NCBI RefSeq assembly: GCF_004341625.1
Contig: NZ_SLZG01000003.1
Coordinates: forward strand, 433,045 to 497,044
Length of the DNA stretch: 64,000 bases
Direction: 5' to 3'
Source: Rhizobium sp. BK376
Lineage (GTDB): Bacteria > Pseudomonadota > Alphaproteobacteria > Rhizobiales > Rhizobiaceae
Part shown: positions 9,746-18,905 of the stretch, one piece after another
How positions within the stretch are numbered: position 1 is the stretch's first letter
How the letters are laid out: each line of letters begins with the position of its first letter
Made by a program: the position numbers and the translations under genes
Notes under the pieces: generated by a model
The model's input: only the letters and a program-made list of their open reading frames with translations
Databases searched by the model: none
What the model was told of the DNA's origin: nothing

Positions 9746-10780
9746 ATGGCGGTATTGGTAACAGGCGGCGCCGGCTATATTGGCAGTCACATGGTCTGGG
9801 CCTTGCTGGATGCCGGCGAGCAGGTTGTCGTCGTCGATCGGCTTTCGACCGGCTTTCGCTGGGCGGTCGCCCCGGCTGCGCGCTTCTATCTTGGTGACGT
9901 TGCAGACGAAGCCTTGATGCAGCGGATATTTGCGGAAAACGACATCGATTCCATCATTCATTTTGCCGGCTCCGCTGTCGTGCCTGAATCCATTGCCGAT
10001 CCGCTGGCCTATTATGAAAACAACACGGTCAAGACGCGCTCGCTCATGGGCTCTGCCATCAAGGCCGGCATCCGCAATTTCGTCTTTTCGTCGACGGCGG
10101 CCGTCTATGGTCCCCAGGCCTCCTGCGAACCGGTTCAGGAAGCAGCGCCGCTCCGTCCCGAAAGCCCTTATGGCCAGTCCAAGCTCATGTCGGAAATGAT
10201 GCTGCGGGACGCTGCGGCAGCCTATGATTTCAATCATGTCACGCTGCGCTATTTCAACGTTGCCGGCGCCGATCCCAAGGGTCGCACCGGACAGTCCACC
10301 GACGGCGCGACCCATCTCGTGAAAGTCGCTTGCGAGGCCGCTCTCGGCAGGCGCAGGCAGGTCGAGATTTACGGAACCAACTATCCGACCCATGATGGCA
10401 CGGGCGTGCGCGACTATATCCACGTCACCGATCTGACCGATGCCCATCTGAAAGCTTTGCAGCGCTTGCGTGGCGGCGGTCATTCGCTCGTTGCCAATTG
10501 CGGCTATGGCATGGGCTGGTCGGTGCTTGACGTCTTGAACATGGTCACCCGCGTGCACGGTCGTGCCTTCAAGATCCACATGGCGCCGCGTCGGCCGGGC
10601 GATGCTGCCTGTGTCGTGGCAGATGCTTCGCTCGCTCGCCGCGAGCTTGGATGGACGCCGAAATTCAATTGCATGGAAACGATCGTCAGATCGTCGCTCG
10701 CCTGGGAAAACTATCTTGCCCATCGTTCGAACTTCGATCTTGGCGGCGCAGAGAAGGTCCTTGCAGCCGCAAATGCCTGA
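9746..10780 (+). CDS. galE: UDP-glucose 4-epimerase (GalE/ExoB type)
   Basis: 344 residues, extended short-chain dehydrogenase that interconverts UDP-glucose and UDP-galactose, supplying galactose for exopolysaccharide and lipopolysaccharide. NAD-binding VTGGAGYIGSHM is at the N-terminus, SSTAAVYG holds the catalytic Ser/Thr, SPYGQSKLMSEM gives the YxxxK pair, and RYFNVAGADP is the GalE signature. I choose the ATG at 9746, since AGGGG (9733-9737) lies eight bases upstream; a GTG at 9737 would overlap that ribosome site. Rhizobia usually carry several such epimerases (exoB, galE paralogs), so the exact paralog is uncertain. Confidence 0.88.
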   Translation: MAVLVTGGAGYIGSHMVWALLDAGEQVVVVDRLSTGFRWAVAPAARFYLGDVADEALMQRIFAENDIDSIIHFAGSAVVPESIADPLAYYENNTVKTRSLMGSAIKAGIRNFVFSSTAAVYGPQASCEPVQEAAPLRPESPYGQSKLMSEMMLRDAAAAYDFNHVTLRYFNVAGADPKGRTGQSTDGATHLVKVACEAALGRRRQVEIYGTNYPTHDGTGVRDYIHVTDLTDAHLKALQRLRGGGHSLVANCGYGMGWSVLDVLNMVTRVHGRAFKIHMAPRRPGDAACVVADASLARRELGWTPKFNCMETIVRSSLAWENYLAHRSNFDLGGAEKVLAAANA

Positions 10781-10854
10781 GTGAGGCCAGACGCCATTGT
10801 TGTTTGAAGTATAGATATTGCTGAGTATTAATTTGAGAAAAGAAGTTTTGCAGA

Positions 10855-10923
10855 TGTGTAAATAATAGAGAACTTCCCTGTCGCGGAAGATAATATATTC
10901 AAAGACGTGCCGGTTGTGTAAAT
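10855..10923 (+). repeat. TGTGTAAAT direct repeat in AT-rich leader
   Basis: Two identical copies of TGTGTAAAT (10855-10863 and 10915-10923), exactly 60 bases apart, sit in the unusually AT-rich 211-base stretch before the GGDEF-EAL gene. Spacing near an integral number of helical turns would suit a regulator binding one face of the DNA; this is inference. Confidence 0.4.
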
Positions 10924-10991
10924 TTTTACTCCTGAAAAATAACTGAAAATCAAGTTTTCCGTGGTTTCATGATTATCGAGAGAGGGAAACC

Positions 10992-12953
10992 ATGAAAAGT
11001 CTGCTTTCAGGTCTGCGTTTGCAGAAGGACAACCCGAAGTTCCTGTTGGCTCAGTACGACGCCCTGTCGGCACAGATTCCTATTCTCTACGTTCTCCTCG
11101 TGATCAACGCGCTATCCGTCGCGATTACCCATATTCATGCAGCACCGCTTTGGCTGGCACTCGATATCCCGGTTGCGCTGAGCGTTGTTTGCGTGTTCCG
11201 CATCATCTGGTGGCAGATGAACGGCAAGGGCCGTCTTGATGCCGAACGCGCCTACAAGGTGATGCGGCGGACCATCTACGTCTCAGGCGTTCTGACTGTT
11301 GGTTTCGGCGGCTGGGCGATCGCGCTTTACCAGTACGGCAACCCGTTTCAGCAGGGACAGATTGCCTATTTTCTTGTTGTCACAGGCATATCCTGCATCT
11401 TCTGTCTCATGCATCTGCCGGCCGCGGCCTTCGTGACGACGGCTATCACCTTCTCGATGATGGTGGTGGTTTTCATGTTTTCCGGCAATCCGGTCTTCCA
11501 GGCGACAGCCCTGAGCGTCATGTTTCTCGCCTATCCCTTCATTCGCGTGATCAACAGCTATTTCCAGAATTTTTCCGGTCTCGTCCGGCTGACGGAAGAG
11601 CTGGAGGAGAAGCAGAAGGAGGCCGAGCGCCTGAACCTGGTCAACAGCAGGAATGCGCTGCATGACCAGCTGACAGGCCTTGCCAACCGCCGCAGCTTCT
11701 TCCGCGAGCTGCAGATCCTCCTCGAAGCGCATCCCGACCAGGCGCCGATCGTCGGCCTCGTCGATCTCGATGGCTTCAAGCCGGTCAACGATGTGTTCGG
11801 CCATGCCGCCGGCGATCAGGTGCTGAAGGAAACGGCCGCGCGCTTCCAGGCGCTGATCGGCAGCCATGGCACGGTCGCACGCCTCGGCGGCGACGAATTC
11901 GGCGTGATCTTTCCGCGGGATATGAGCCGCGATGACGTTTCCGACAGGGGGCACGCGCTCTGCGCCGCCCTGCGGCAGGCCTATGAGGTTCCCGGCGGCT
12001 CGATCCGCGTCTCCGGCTCATGCGGCATCGTCTATCCCGAGGGTGGCGGCCATACCGTAGAAGAACTCTATGAAAAGGCGGATCTGGCGCTTTATCAGGT
12101 CAAGAACAAGCGGAACGGTGGCGTCGAATTCTTCTCGGACGATCTCGAAACGATCCTGAAGCAGCGCCACCTCATCGAGCTGGAATTGCAGGGCGATGAT
12201 TTCGCCAGGGAACTGAAGCTCGAATATCAGCCGATCGTCGACCTTGCCGATGGCCGCGTTGTTGGCCTGGAAGCGCTCGCCCGCTGGGACAGCGCTCGGT
12301 TCGGCCGCATCAGCCCGGATGCCTTCATTCCGGCGGCCGAGCGTACCGCCGTCATCGGCAAGATGACCCGCACGCTGTTTGCGCAGGCGCTTCAGGCGCT
12401 CGCCGTCATCCCTGCTCCGGTTCGCCTGTCTTTCAACCTCTCGGCACGCGATATCTGCGACCAGGAGACATCCATGGCGCTGCTGGCCATGATCAATGCC
12501 GCGACGGTCGATCCGAGGCGCATCGAGTTCGAGATCACCGAAACGGCGCTGCTGTCGGATTTCGATACGGCCTATGAAGTGATCGGCATGCTGCGTTCAG
12601 CCGGCATCACCATCGCGCTCGATGACTTCGGCACCGGCTTTTCAAGCCTCAGCCACATCCATCGGCTGGAATTCGACAAGATCAAGATCGACAAGAGCTT
12701 CGTCATGCAGTTCGAGCAAGACATGCGCTGCATGAACATCACAAGGTCCGTCGCTGACCTCTGCCACAATCTCGGCATCGCGTCGGTGGCTGAAGGCGTC
12801 GAGACGGCCGAGATCGCCAAGGCCCTCTATGCGTCAGGCGTTCGGCTGGCGCAGGGCTATCATTTCTCCCGGCCCCTGTCCCTCGACCGCGCAATCGAAT
12901 TCGTGCGGCAGAACGAGGCCGGCACGATGCTGCCCAAGGCCGTCAACGCTTAG
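10992..12953 (+). CDS. membrane GGDEF-EAL c-di-GMP enzyme
   Basis: 653 residues. About five N-terminal hydrophobic segments (25-190) form a membrane sensor, then a short coiled coil (LTEELEEKQKEAERLN), a GGDEF domain with intact LGGDEFG near residue 299 but no RxxD inhibitory site, and an EAL domain from about 400. The EAL part keeps GLEALARW, the ITETALL glutamate, DDFGTGFSSL, KIDKSF and AEGVET, all needed for phosphodiesterase activity. Both activities therefore look possible, and which one dominates cannot be told. The start has GAGAGGG upstream. The gene ends overlapping the stop of the convergent LysR gene by four bases. Confidence 0.92.
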   Translation: MKSLLSGLRLQKDNPKFLLAQYDALSAQIPILYVLLVINALSVAITHIHAAPLWLALDIPVALSVVCVFRIIWWQMNGKGRLDAERAYKVMRRTIYVSGVLTVGFGGWAIALYQYGNPFQQGQIAYFLVVTGISCIFCLMHLPAAAFVTTAITFSMMVVVFMFSGNPVFQATALSVMFLAYPFIRVINSYFQNFSGLVRLTEELEEKQKEAERLNLVNSRNALHDQLTGLANRRSFFRELQILLEAHPDQAPIVGLVDLDGFKPVNDVFGHAAGDQVLKETAARFQALIGSHGTVARLGGDEFGVIFPRDMSRDDVSDRGHALCAALRQAYEVPGGSIRVSGSCGIVYPEGGGHTVEELYEKADLALYQVKNKRNGGVEFFSDDLETILKQRHLIELELQGDDFARELKLEYQPIVDLADGRVVGLEALARWDSARFGRISPDAFIPAAERTAVIGKMTRTLFAQALQALAVIPAPVRLSFNLSARDICDQETSMALLAMINAATVDPRRIEFEITETALLSDFDTAYEVIGMLRSAGITIALDDFGTGFSSLSHIHRLEFDKIKIDKSFVMQFEQDMRCMNITRSVADLCHNLGIASVAEGVETAEIAKALYASGVRLAQGYHFSRPLSLDRAIEFVRQNEAGTMLPKAVNA

Positions 12954-13879
12954 TCGGGCAGGATTGCCGAAGCCCGGCCGAGGAAGGCCGGGGCATTGCG
13001 TTCCACCGCTTCCACCAGAAAATCGATCACTGCCCTGACACGCGGCACATGCCTCAGATCGCGATGACAGGTGATCCAGTAGTGCCGCTTCAGATCGACC
13101 TCACCGGGCAGCACCATCTGCAGGTCAGGGTATCCGTCGGCGATGAAGTAGGGCAGAACACATAGGCCGAGCCCGTTTCGCGTTGCCGTCAATTGCGCAA
13201 AGATGCTGGAACTCTGGAATTGCGGCCGGATGCGCGGATGTATGTCGCCGAGATAGTCGAGCCCCGGCGCAAAGATCATGTCTTCGATGTAGCCGATGAA
13301 GGGATGATCGAGCAGATCTTCGCGACAGGTCACAGGTGGATTGACGGCCAGATAGTCCCGCGATCCATAGACTTGTAGATGGTAGTCGGTGAGCTTCTCC
13401 ACGAAATAGGGGCCACCCTTTGGCTCGTCGAGCACCACGCCGAGATCGGCCTCCTTGCGGGACAGGGACATGATCTGCTGGATCGTCACGAGCTCGAGCG
13501 CAATGTTGGGATAGCGCGCGTTGAAATCCTGCAAAATCGTCGCAAAGAAGAAGTTGGAAAATCCCTCCGGCGCGCTGATGCGCACGACACCGCGCTGTGT
13601 GGTGGAGCCCGCCGCCAGATCGGCCTGAAGCCGCTCGGTTTCCTGCTCCATCCGCTCGGCGGTATCGACAAATCGCTGGCCCATGCTGGTCAGCACATAG
13701 CCGCGCGGATTGCGTTCGAAGAGCTTGACCTTGAGTGCGAACTCCAGCCGGTCGATGCGCCGGGAGACGGTGGCATGACTGCTGCGCAATTGCCGCGCAG
13801 CGGTCGAAAGCTGCCCCGTCCGCGCCACGGCGAGAAAGAATTGCAGATCGTCCCAGGTGAAATGCTGCGACCCGTTCAT
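12950..13879 (-). CDS. LysR-type transcriptional regulator
   Basis: 309 residues. An N-terminal winged helix-turn-helix (FTWDDLQFFLAVARTGQLSTAARQL, then SHATVSRRIDRLE) is followed by a linker helix and a LysR substrate-binding domain from about residue 95. It diverges from the binding-protein gene of the ABC importer, which by family habit makes it the probable regulator of that operon, with an effector related to the imported compound. GAGGAGGAG stands just before the ATG. A perfect palindrome lies immediately upstream of this ribosome site (13889-13906), fitting autoregulation. Confidence 0.9.
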   Translation of the reverse strand: MNGSQHFTWDDLQFFLAVARTGQLSTAARQLRSSHATVSRRIDRLEFALKVKLFERNPRGYVLTSMGQRFVDTAERMEQETERLQADLAAGSTTQRGVVRISAPEGFSNFFFATILQDFNARYPNIALELVTIQQIMSLSRKEADLGVVLDEPKGGPYFVEKLTDYHLQVYGSRDYLAVNPPVTCREDLLDHPFIGYIEDMIFAPGLDYLGDIHPRIRPQFQSSSIFAQLTATRNGLGLCVLPYFIADGYPDLQMVLPGEVDLKRHYWITCHRDLRHVPRVRAVIDFLVEAVERNAPAFLGRASAILPD

Positions 13880-13888
13880 GCTCCTCCT

Positions 13889-13906
13889 CTGTTCAAAAAT
13901 GAACAG
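13889..13906. promoter_or_regulatory. probable LysR operator palindrome
   Basis: CTGTTCA-AAAA-TGAACAG is a perfect seven-base inverted repeat with a four-base centre and contains T-N11-A pairs, the classic LysR-type binding pattern. It abuts the ribosome site of the LysR gene. A second half-site TGAACAG occurs at 14009-14015, closer to the importer genes. Confidence 0.6.
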
Positions 13907-14052
13907 ACCCTGTTTGGAATTAATTGCAAACTATGCTTGCGTCAACGCGCGATTTCCTTGATCGTAATATTCTGAAAAGTCGTTTTGAGGAGAACGGCTG
14001 GTCAATTCTGAACAGATTCGCAATCTGCCAAATCTCTGGGAGGAGAGAAGTA

Positions 14053-15261
14053 ATGCGAAAGAACATCATCGCGTCCCTGGCATTTCTGCTGGCCGGCAGC
14101 ACCGCTGCTTTCGCCGCCGGCATCTCCGACAACGTGGTCAAGATTGGCATCCTGAACGACCAGTCGGGTGTCTACGCCGATTTCGGCGGCAAGTCTTCGG
14201 TCGAGGCTGCCAAGATGGCGGTCGAGGATTTCGGCGGCAAGGTGCTTGGTGCCCCGATCGAGATCGTCGATGCCGACCATCAGAACAAGCCGGACCTAGC
14301 CTCCAACATTGCACGCCAGTGGTATGATCAGGATCATGTCGACGCGATCATGGAACTGACCACCTCTTCCGTTGGCCTTGCCGTGCAGGCGCTCTCCAAG
14401 GATGAGAAGAAGATCACCATCAACACAGGCGCTGCCACTACTGACCTCACCGGCAAGGCCTGCACTCCCTACGGCTTCCACTGGGCCTACGACACGCATG
14501 CGCTTGCAGTCGGCACCGGCGGCGCCATGGTCAAGCAGGGCGGCAACAGCTGGTTCTTCCTGACCGCCGACTATGCCTTCGGTTATTCGCTGGAGCAGCA
14601 GACGAGCGATTTCGTCAAGGCAAACGGCGGCACGATCGTCGGCTCCGTCCGCCACCCGCTGTCGACCAGCGACTTCTCTTCCTTCCTGTTGCAGGCACAA
14701 TCCTCCGGCGCCAAGGTGATCGGCCTTGCCAATGCCGGCCTCGACACATCGAATGCCATCAAGCAGGCGGCCGAATTCGGCATTACCCAGGGAGGCCAGC
14801 ATCTGGCGGCTCTCCTCTTCACCTTGGCTGAAGTTCACGGCCTTGGCCTGCAGGCAGCGCAAGGGCTGACCTTGACCGAGGGCTACTACTGGAACCTCGA
14901 CGACAAGAGCCGCGAATTCGGCAAGCGCTTCTTCGAACGTACCGGCAAGATGCCCAACATGGTCCACGCAGGCACCTATTCCGCCGTGACGCAATATCTG
15001 AAAGCGATCCAGAAGGCCGGGACGGATGACACCGAAGCTGTCGCCAAGGAACTGCACGAAATGCCGGTCGACGATTTCTTCGGTCGCGGCGGCAAGGTCG
15101 GCCCGAACGGTCGCATGATCCACGACATGTACCTGCTGCAGGTCAAGAAGCCTGAAGAAAGCAAGGCACCCTGGGATTACTACAACGTGCTCGCCACGAT
15201 CCCCGGCAAGGATGCCTATATCGATCCCGCCAAGAGCGGCTGCCCGCTGGTCCACGGCTGA
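14053..15261 (+). CDS. ABC importer periplasmic binding protein (branched-chain type)
   Basis: 402 residues, periplasmic. A clean signal peptide (MRKNIIASLAFLLAGSTAAFA) precedes mature sequence AGISDNVVKIGILNDQSGVYADFGG, the start of the type-1 periplasmic fold of the LivJ/AmiC family. The ligand may be a branched-chain amino acid, but this family also binds amides, aromatic acids and other small acids. The ATG at 14053 has GGGAGGAGAG upstream; the frame is open further 5' but without a signal peptide start. First gene of an apparent operon of at least eight genes. Confidence 0.9.
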   Translation: MRKNIIASLAFLLAGSTAAFAAGISDNVVKIGILNDQSGVYADFGGKSSVEAAKMAVEDFGGKVLGAPIEIVDADHQNKPDLASNIARQWYDQDHVDAIMELTTSSVGLAVQALSKDEKKITINTGAATTDLTGKACTPYGFHWAYDTHALAVGTGGAMVKQGGNSWFFLTADYAFGYSLEQQTSDFVKANGGTIVGSVRHPLSTSDFSSFLLQAQSSGAKVIGLANAGLDTSNAIKQAAEFGITQGGQHLAALLFTLAEVHGLGLQAAQGLTLTEGYYWNLDDKSREFGKRFFERTGKMPNMVHAGTYSAVTQYLKAIQKAGTDDTEAVAKELHEMPVDDFFGRGGKVGPNGRMIHDMYLLQVKKPEESKAPWDYYNVLATIPGKDAYIDPAKSGCPLVHG

Positions 15262-15269
15262 TCGCTGCG

Positions 15270-16052
15270 ATGGCTGTCTCTGCGGCCAACAACAACAGGG
15301 AACCGCGGGTGGTCTTGTCCGCCCGCGGCCTGAGACGCGATTTCGGTGGCTTCACCGCTGTCAGGAATGTCGATCTCGATGTGCACGATGCGAGCGTCCA
15401 CGCGCTGATCGGGCCGAACGGTGCCGGCAAGACGACGGTCTTCAACCTCCTCACCAAATTCCTGCAGCCGACCCACGGCACGATCACCTTGATGGGAACG
15501 GATATTACCAAAACCCCGCCCGACAAAGTGGCGCGCATGGGCCTCGTGCGCTCCTTTCAGATATCGGCGGTCTTCCCGCATCTGACGGTGCTGGACAATG
15601 TGCGCGTCGCGCTCCAGCGGCCCAACAATCTGGCCCACCAGTTCTGGCGGCCACTCGCAGCGCTCGAAAGCCTCAACGATCGGGCGGACCAACTTCTTGG
15701 CGTCGTCGGGCTGACCAAGGAGCGTAATGCAGTGGCCGCCGATCTCTCCTACGGTCGCAAGCGCGTGCTGGAGATCGCCACCACGCTGGCGCTCGACCCG
15801 AAGGTGCTGCTCCTCGACGAGCCCATGGCCGGCATGGGACAGGAAGATGTGAGCGTCGTATCGGGCATCATCCGCGACGTCGCAAAGGATCGCGCCGTCC
15901 TGATGGTCGAACACAATCTCTCCGTCGTCTCCAATATCTGCCATCACGTGACCGTGCTGCAGCGGGGCGAGATCCTTGCCGCGGGCAATTACGCCACCGT
16001 CAGCAACGACGCGCGTGTCCGCGAGGCCTATATGGGCACGGAGGAGACGTGA
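15270..16052 (+). CDS. ABC importer ATPase, LivG type
   Basis: 260 residues. Walker A IGPNGAGKTT, Walker B VLLLDEPMAGM and the LivG-type insertion with RSFQISAVFPHLTVLDNVRVAL are present. The ABC signature reads LSYGRKR in place of LSGGQ, a variant common in LivG-like subunits. It powers uptake through the two permeases encoded downstream. It starts eight bases after the binding-protein stop, and its stop lies one base before the next start, which indicates translational coupling. Confidence 0.92.
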   Translation: MAVSAANNNREPRVVLSARGLRRDFGGFTAVRNVDLDVHDASVHALIGPNGAGKTTVFNLLTKFLQPTHGTITLMGTDITKTPPDKVARMGLVRSFQISAVFPHLTVLDNVRVALQRPNNLAHQFWRPLAALESLNDRADQLLGVVGLTKERNAVAADLSYGRKRVLEIATTLALDPKVLLLDEPMAGMGQEDVSVVSGIIRDVAKDRAVLMVEHNLSVVSNICHHVTVLQRGEILAAGNYATVSNDARVREAYMGTEET

Positions 16053-16053
16053 G

Positions 16054-16755
16054 ATGACGACGCTTCTCGAAATCCAGGGCCTCAATGCCTGGTACGGCGA
16101 AAGCCACGTGCTGCACGGAGTCGACATGAAGGTAGGCCAGGGTGAGACGATCACCATCCTCGGCCGCAATGGCGTCGGCAAGACGACGACGCTGCGCACC
16201 ATCGTCGGCATCATCCGCTCCCGAAAGGGCACGATCAGCTTTGACGGAGCCGACATGATGCAGGTGCCGCTGCACAAGACCGCGCATCGCGGCATCGGTT
16301 TCGTGCCGGAAGAACGCGGCATCTTCTCCACCCTCAGCGTCTCGGAAAACCTGATGCTGCCGCCTGTTGTGGCGAAGGGTGGCATGACGCTCGATGAAAT
16401 CTACGAACTCTTCCCCAATCTCTACGAACGCCGCAACAGCACTGGCACCAAACTCTCGGGCGGCGAGCAACAGATGCTCGCCATGGCGCGTATCCTGCGC
16501 ACAGGCGTGCGCTGTCTCCTGCTCGATGAGCCGACCGAGGGCCTTGCGCCCGTCATCGTCCAGCGCATCGGCGAGGTGCTCAAGAAGCTTAAGGAGCGGG
16601 GCATGACCATTCTCCTCGTCGAGCAGAATTTCCGCTTTGCCAGCCGCATCGCCGATCGCTTCTACCTCATGGACCACGGCCAGATGGTCGCCGAATTCCC
16701 GGTCGGCGAACTGCCGGAACGGATGGGGATGCTGCACAAGGTTCTGGGGGTGTAG
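16054..16755 (+). CDS. ABC importer ATPase, LivF type
   Basis: 233 residues. Walker A LGRNGVGKTTTL, signature LSGGEQQMLAMARIL and Walker B CLLLDEPTEGLAP are intact; FVPEERGIFSTLSVSENL is typical of LivF. The ATG at 16054 directly follows the LivG stop. Together with LivG it forms the nucleotide-binding pair. After this gene the operon is interrupted by a palindromic repeat element before the permease genes. Confidence 0.92.
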   Translation: MTTLLEIQGLNAWYGESHVLHGVDMKVGQGETITILGRNGVGKTTTLRTIVGIIRSRKGTISFDGADMMQVPLHKTAHRGIGFVPEERGIFSTLSVSENLMLPPVVAKGGMTLDEIYELFPNLYERRNSTGTKLSGGEQQMLAMARILRTGVRCLLLDEPTEGLAPVIVQRIGEVLKKLKERGMTILLVEQNFRFASRIADRFYLMDHGQMVAEFPVGELPERMGMLHKVLGV

Positions 16756-16785
16756 GGGGATGAGGGCTCTGGATTTTTTTGACAA

Positions 16786-16956
16786 AAGACCCCTCCCCAA
16801 CCCCTCCCCACAAGGGGGAGGGGCTTTGGTGCCCCATTGTTCAAGCCGTGATTGGGGCAAGGCGGTGCTACGAGTCTTCTCCCCCCTTGTGGGGGTCCGA
16901 AGGACGGGTCGAGACCGGTGGCTCGACCCCGGGGCCGGCAGGCCAGAAGGGGTCTT
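16786..16956. repeat. palindromic intergenic repeat element
   Basis: A non-coding 171-base block between livF-like and livH-like genes. Its ends are perfect nine-base inverted repeats (AAGACCCCT at 16786-16794, AGGGGTCTT at 16948-16956). Inside are a CCCCTCCCC/GGGGAGGGG hairpin (16801-16823) and a GGGTCGAG/CTCGACCC hairpin (16906-16929). Such C- and G-run hairpins resemble the short mosaic repeats scattered between rhizobial genes; I cannot name the family. It could act as an RNA processing or attenuation site within the operon. Confidence 0.7.
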
Positions 16957-17004
16957 AAGGACATATCCGCGATCTCCAAGAAGAGAATGGGAGACCCGCA
17001 CCCC

Positions 17005-17892
17005 ATGACCATAATCTTCGGCATCCCCCTTCAAGCCTTCCTGGGCCAGCTCCTGATCGGTCTCATCAACGGCTCCTTCTACGCGCTGCTGAGCCTCGGC
17101 CTTGCCATCATCTTCGGCCTGCTGCGGGTGATCAATTTCGCCCATGGTGCGCAATATATGCTCGGCGCCTTCGCGGCCTATCTGCTGCTTGCCTATACCG
17201 GCATCGGCTACTGGCCCTCGCTGATCCTCGCACCGCTCATCGTCGGCATCCTCGGTGCGGTCGTCGAGCGGCTGTTCCTGCGGAGGCTGTACGATCTCGA
17301 CCCGCTCTATGGCCTCCTCTTCACCTTCGGCCTGGCGCTCACGATCGAGGGCACCTTCCGCTATCTCTATGGCGCTTCGGGGCAGCCCTACGCACCGCCC
17401 GCAGCACTCACCGGCGCCGTCAATCTCGGCTTCATGTTCCTGCCCATCTATCGCGGCTGGGTCGTTATCGTCTCGCTAGTCGTGTGCATCGGTACATGGC
17501 TTTTGATCGAGAAGACCAAGCTCGGCGCCTATCTGCGCGCTGCCACTGAAAATGCCGTCCTCGTTCAGGTCTTCGGCGTCAACGTGCCTGTTCTTCTGAC
17601 CCTGACCTATGGGTTGGGCGTGGCACTCGCCGCTTTCGCGGGCGTGTTGGCGGCGCCGATCTATCAGGTGTCGCCGCTGATGGGATCGAACATCATCATC
17701 GTCGTCTTCGCCGTCGTGGTGGTCGGCGGCATGGGTTCGATCATGGGGGCGATCGTGACGGGCTATCTTCTCGGCATTGCCGAGGGACTGACAAAGGTCT
17801 TCTATCCCGAAGCCTCGAATATCGTTATCTTCGTCATCATGGCGATCGTGCTTCTCCTCAGGCCCGCGGGTCTCTTCGGGCGGGATGCTTAA
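17005..17892 (+). CDS. ABC importer permease, LivH type
   Basis: 295 residues with about eight membrane helices. LLIGLINGSFYALLSLGLAIIFGLLRVINFAHGAQYMLGAF is diagnostic of LivH. The EAA-like cytoplasmic region with LGAYLRAATENAVLVQVFGVN is present. I use the ATG at 17005, after GGGAG; ATG 16987 in the same frame is an alternative that would add six residues. Its stop is one base from the next start. Confidence 0.9.
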   Translation: MTIIFGIPLQAFLGQLLIGLINGSFYALLSLGLAIIFGLLRVINFAHGAQYMLGAFAAYLLLAYTGIGYWPSLILAPLIVGILGAVVERLFLRRLYDLDPLYGLLFTFGLALTIEGTFRYLYGASGQPYAPPAALTGAVNLGFMFLPIYRGWVVIVSLVVCIGTWLLIEKTKLGAYLRAATENAVLVQVFGVNVPVLLTLTYGLGVALAAFAGVLAAPIYQVSPLMGSNIIIVVFAVVVVGGMGSIMGAIVTGYLLGIAEGLTKVFYPEASNIVIFVIMAIVLLLRPAGLFGRDA

Positions 17893-17893
17893 T

Positions 17894-18886
17894 ATGGCTG
17901 AGATGACCCATACGATCAAATCGAAGGAACGCCGCCGCACGGCCATGTCGGTTCAGGCCGGCTTCCTGGTCATCGGCCTGTTGCTGCTTCTGCTGGCGCC
18001 CTTCTTCGTCTACCCGATCTTCCTGATGAAGCTCCTGTGCTTCGCGCTCTTTGCCTGCGCCTTCAATCTGCTGCTCGGCTATACCGGCCTGCTCTCCTTC
18101 GGCCACGCGACCTTCTTCGGCGGCGCGGCCTATTTCACCGCCTATACGGTGAAATCCTGGGGCTTTCCGCCGGAGCTCGGCATATTGACGGGTGTGGCGG
18201 GTGCGGCCGTGCTCGGCCTTGTCATGGGCTTCCTCGCCATCCGCCGGCAGGGCATCTACTTTGCCATGATCACACTGGCCCTGGCGCAGATGTTTTCCTT
18301 CTTCTGCCTGCAGGCGAAATTCACCGAGGGCGAGGATGGCATTCAGTCGGTCCCGCGCGGTCATCTTTTCGGCGTCATCGATCTCAGCAACACCAATACG
18401 ATGTATTACTTCGTGCTCGCCGTCTTCATTATTGGCGTGCTGATCATCTGGCGCTTCATCAATTCCCCCTTCGGCATGATCCTGAAATCGATCCGCGAGA
18501 ACGAGCCGCGGGCCATTTCGCTCGGCTATTCAGTGGTGCGCTACAAGCTCGGCGCCTTCGTGATGTCGGCGGCGCTGGCCGGCCTGGCAGGTGCGGTCAA
18601 GGCATTGGTGTTCCAGTTCGCAACGCTCACCGACGTTGCCTGGCAGATGTCCGGCGAGGTCATTCTTATGACCCTGCTCGGCGGCATCGGCACGCTGATC
18701 GGCCCGCTCTTCGGGGCGGCCTTCGTCGTCACGCTGGAAAACTATCTCGCCACCTCGGAATTCCCGGTGACGATCATCACGGGCATCGTCTTCATGGTTT
18801 GCGTCCTGCTCTTCCGCCGCGGCGTCATCGGTGAGTTCTACGCCTCGCGTCTCGGACGGAAGCTGGGGTTTGAATATCGTCGATGA
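17894..18886 (+). CDS. ABC importer permease, LivM type
   Basis: 330 residues, about nine to ten membrane helices. The LivM signature is seen as FNLLLGYTGLLSFGHATFFGGAAYFTAY, and the coupling region as FGMILKSIRENEPRAISLGY. It pairs with the LivH-type subunit. An in-frame ATG at 17885 overlaps the preceding stop and could serve through coupling. The downstream GMC gene starts 20 bases after its stop, so the transporter and enzyme genes are probably co-transcribed. Confidence 0.9.
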   Translation: MAEMTHTIKSKERRRTAMSVQAGFLVIGLLLLLLAPFFVYPIFLMKLLCFALFACAFNLLLGYTGLLSFGHATFFGGAAYFTAYTVKSWGFPPELGILTGVAGAAVLGLVMGFLAIRRQGIYFAMITLALAQMFSFFCLQAKFTEGEDGIQSVPRGHLFGVIDLSNTNTMYYFVLAVFIIGVLIIWRFINSPFGMILKSIRENEPRAISLGYSVVRYKLGAFVMSAALAGLAGAVKALVFQFATLTDVAWQMSGEVILMTLLGGIGTLIGPLFGAAFVVTLENYLATSEFPVTIITGIVFMVCVLLFRRGVIGEFYASRLGRKLGFEYRR

Positions 18887-18905
18887 GGCGGTGAACGGCG
18901 GAAAA

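Noticed and set aside
16786..16956. insertion sequence
   Set aside because: No transposase frame and too short; it is better described as a palindromic intergenic repeat.
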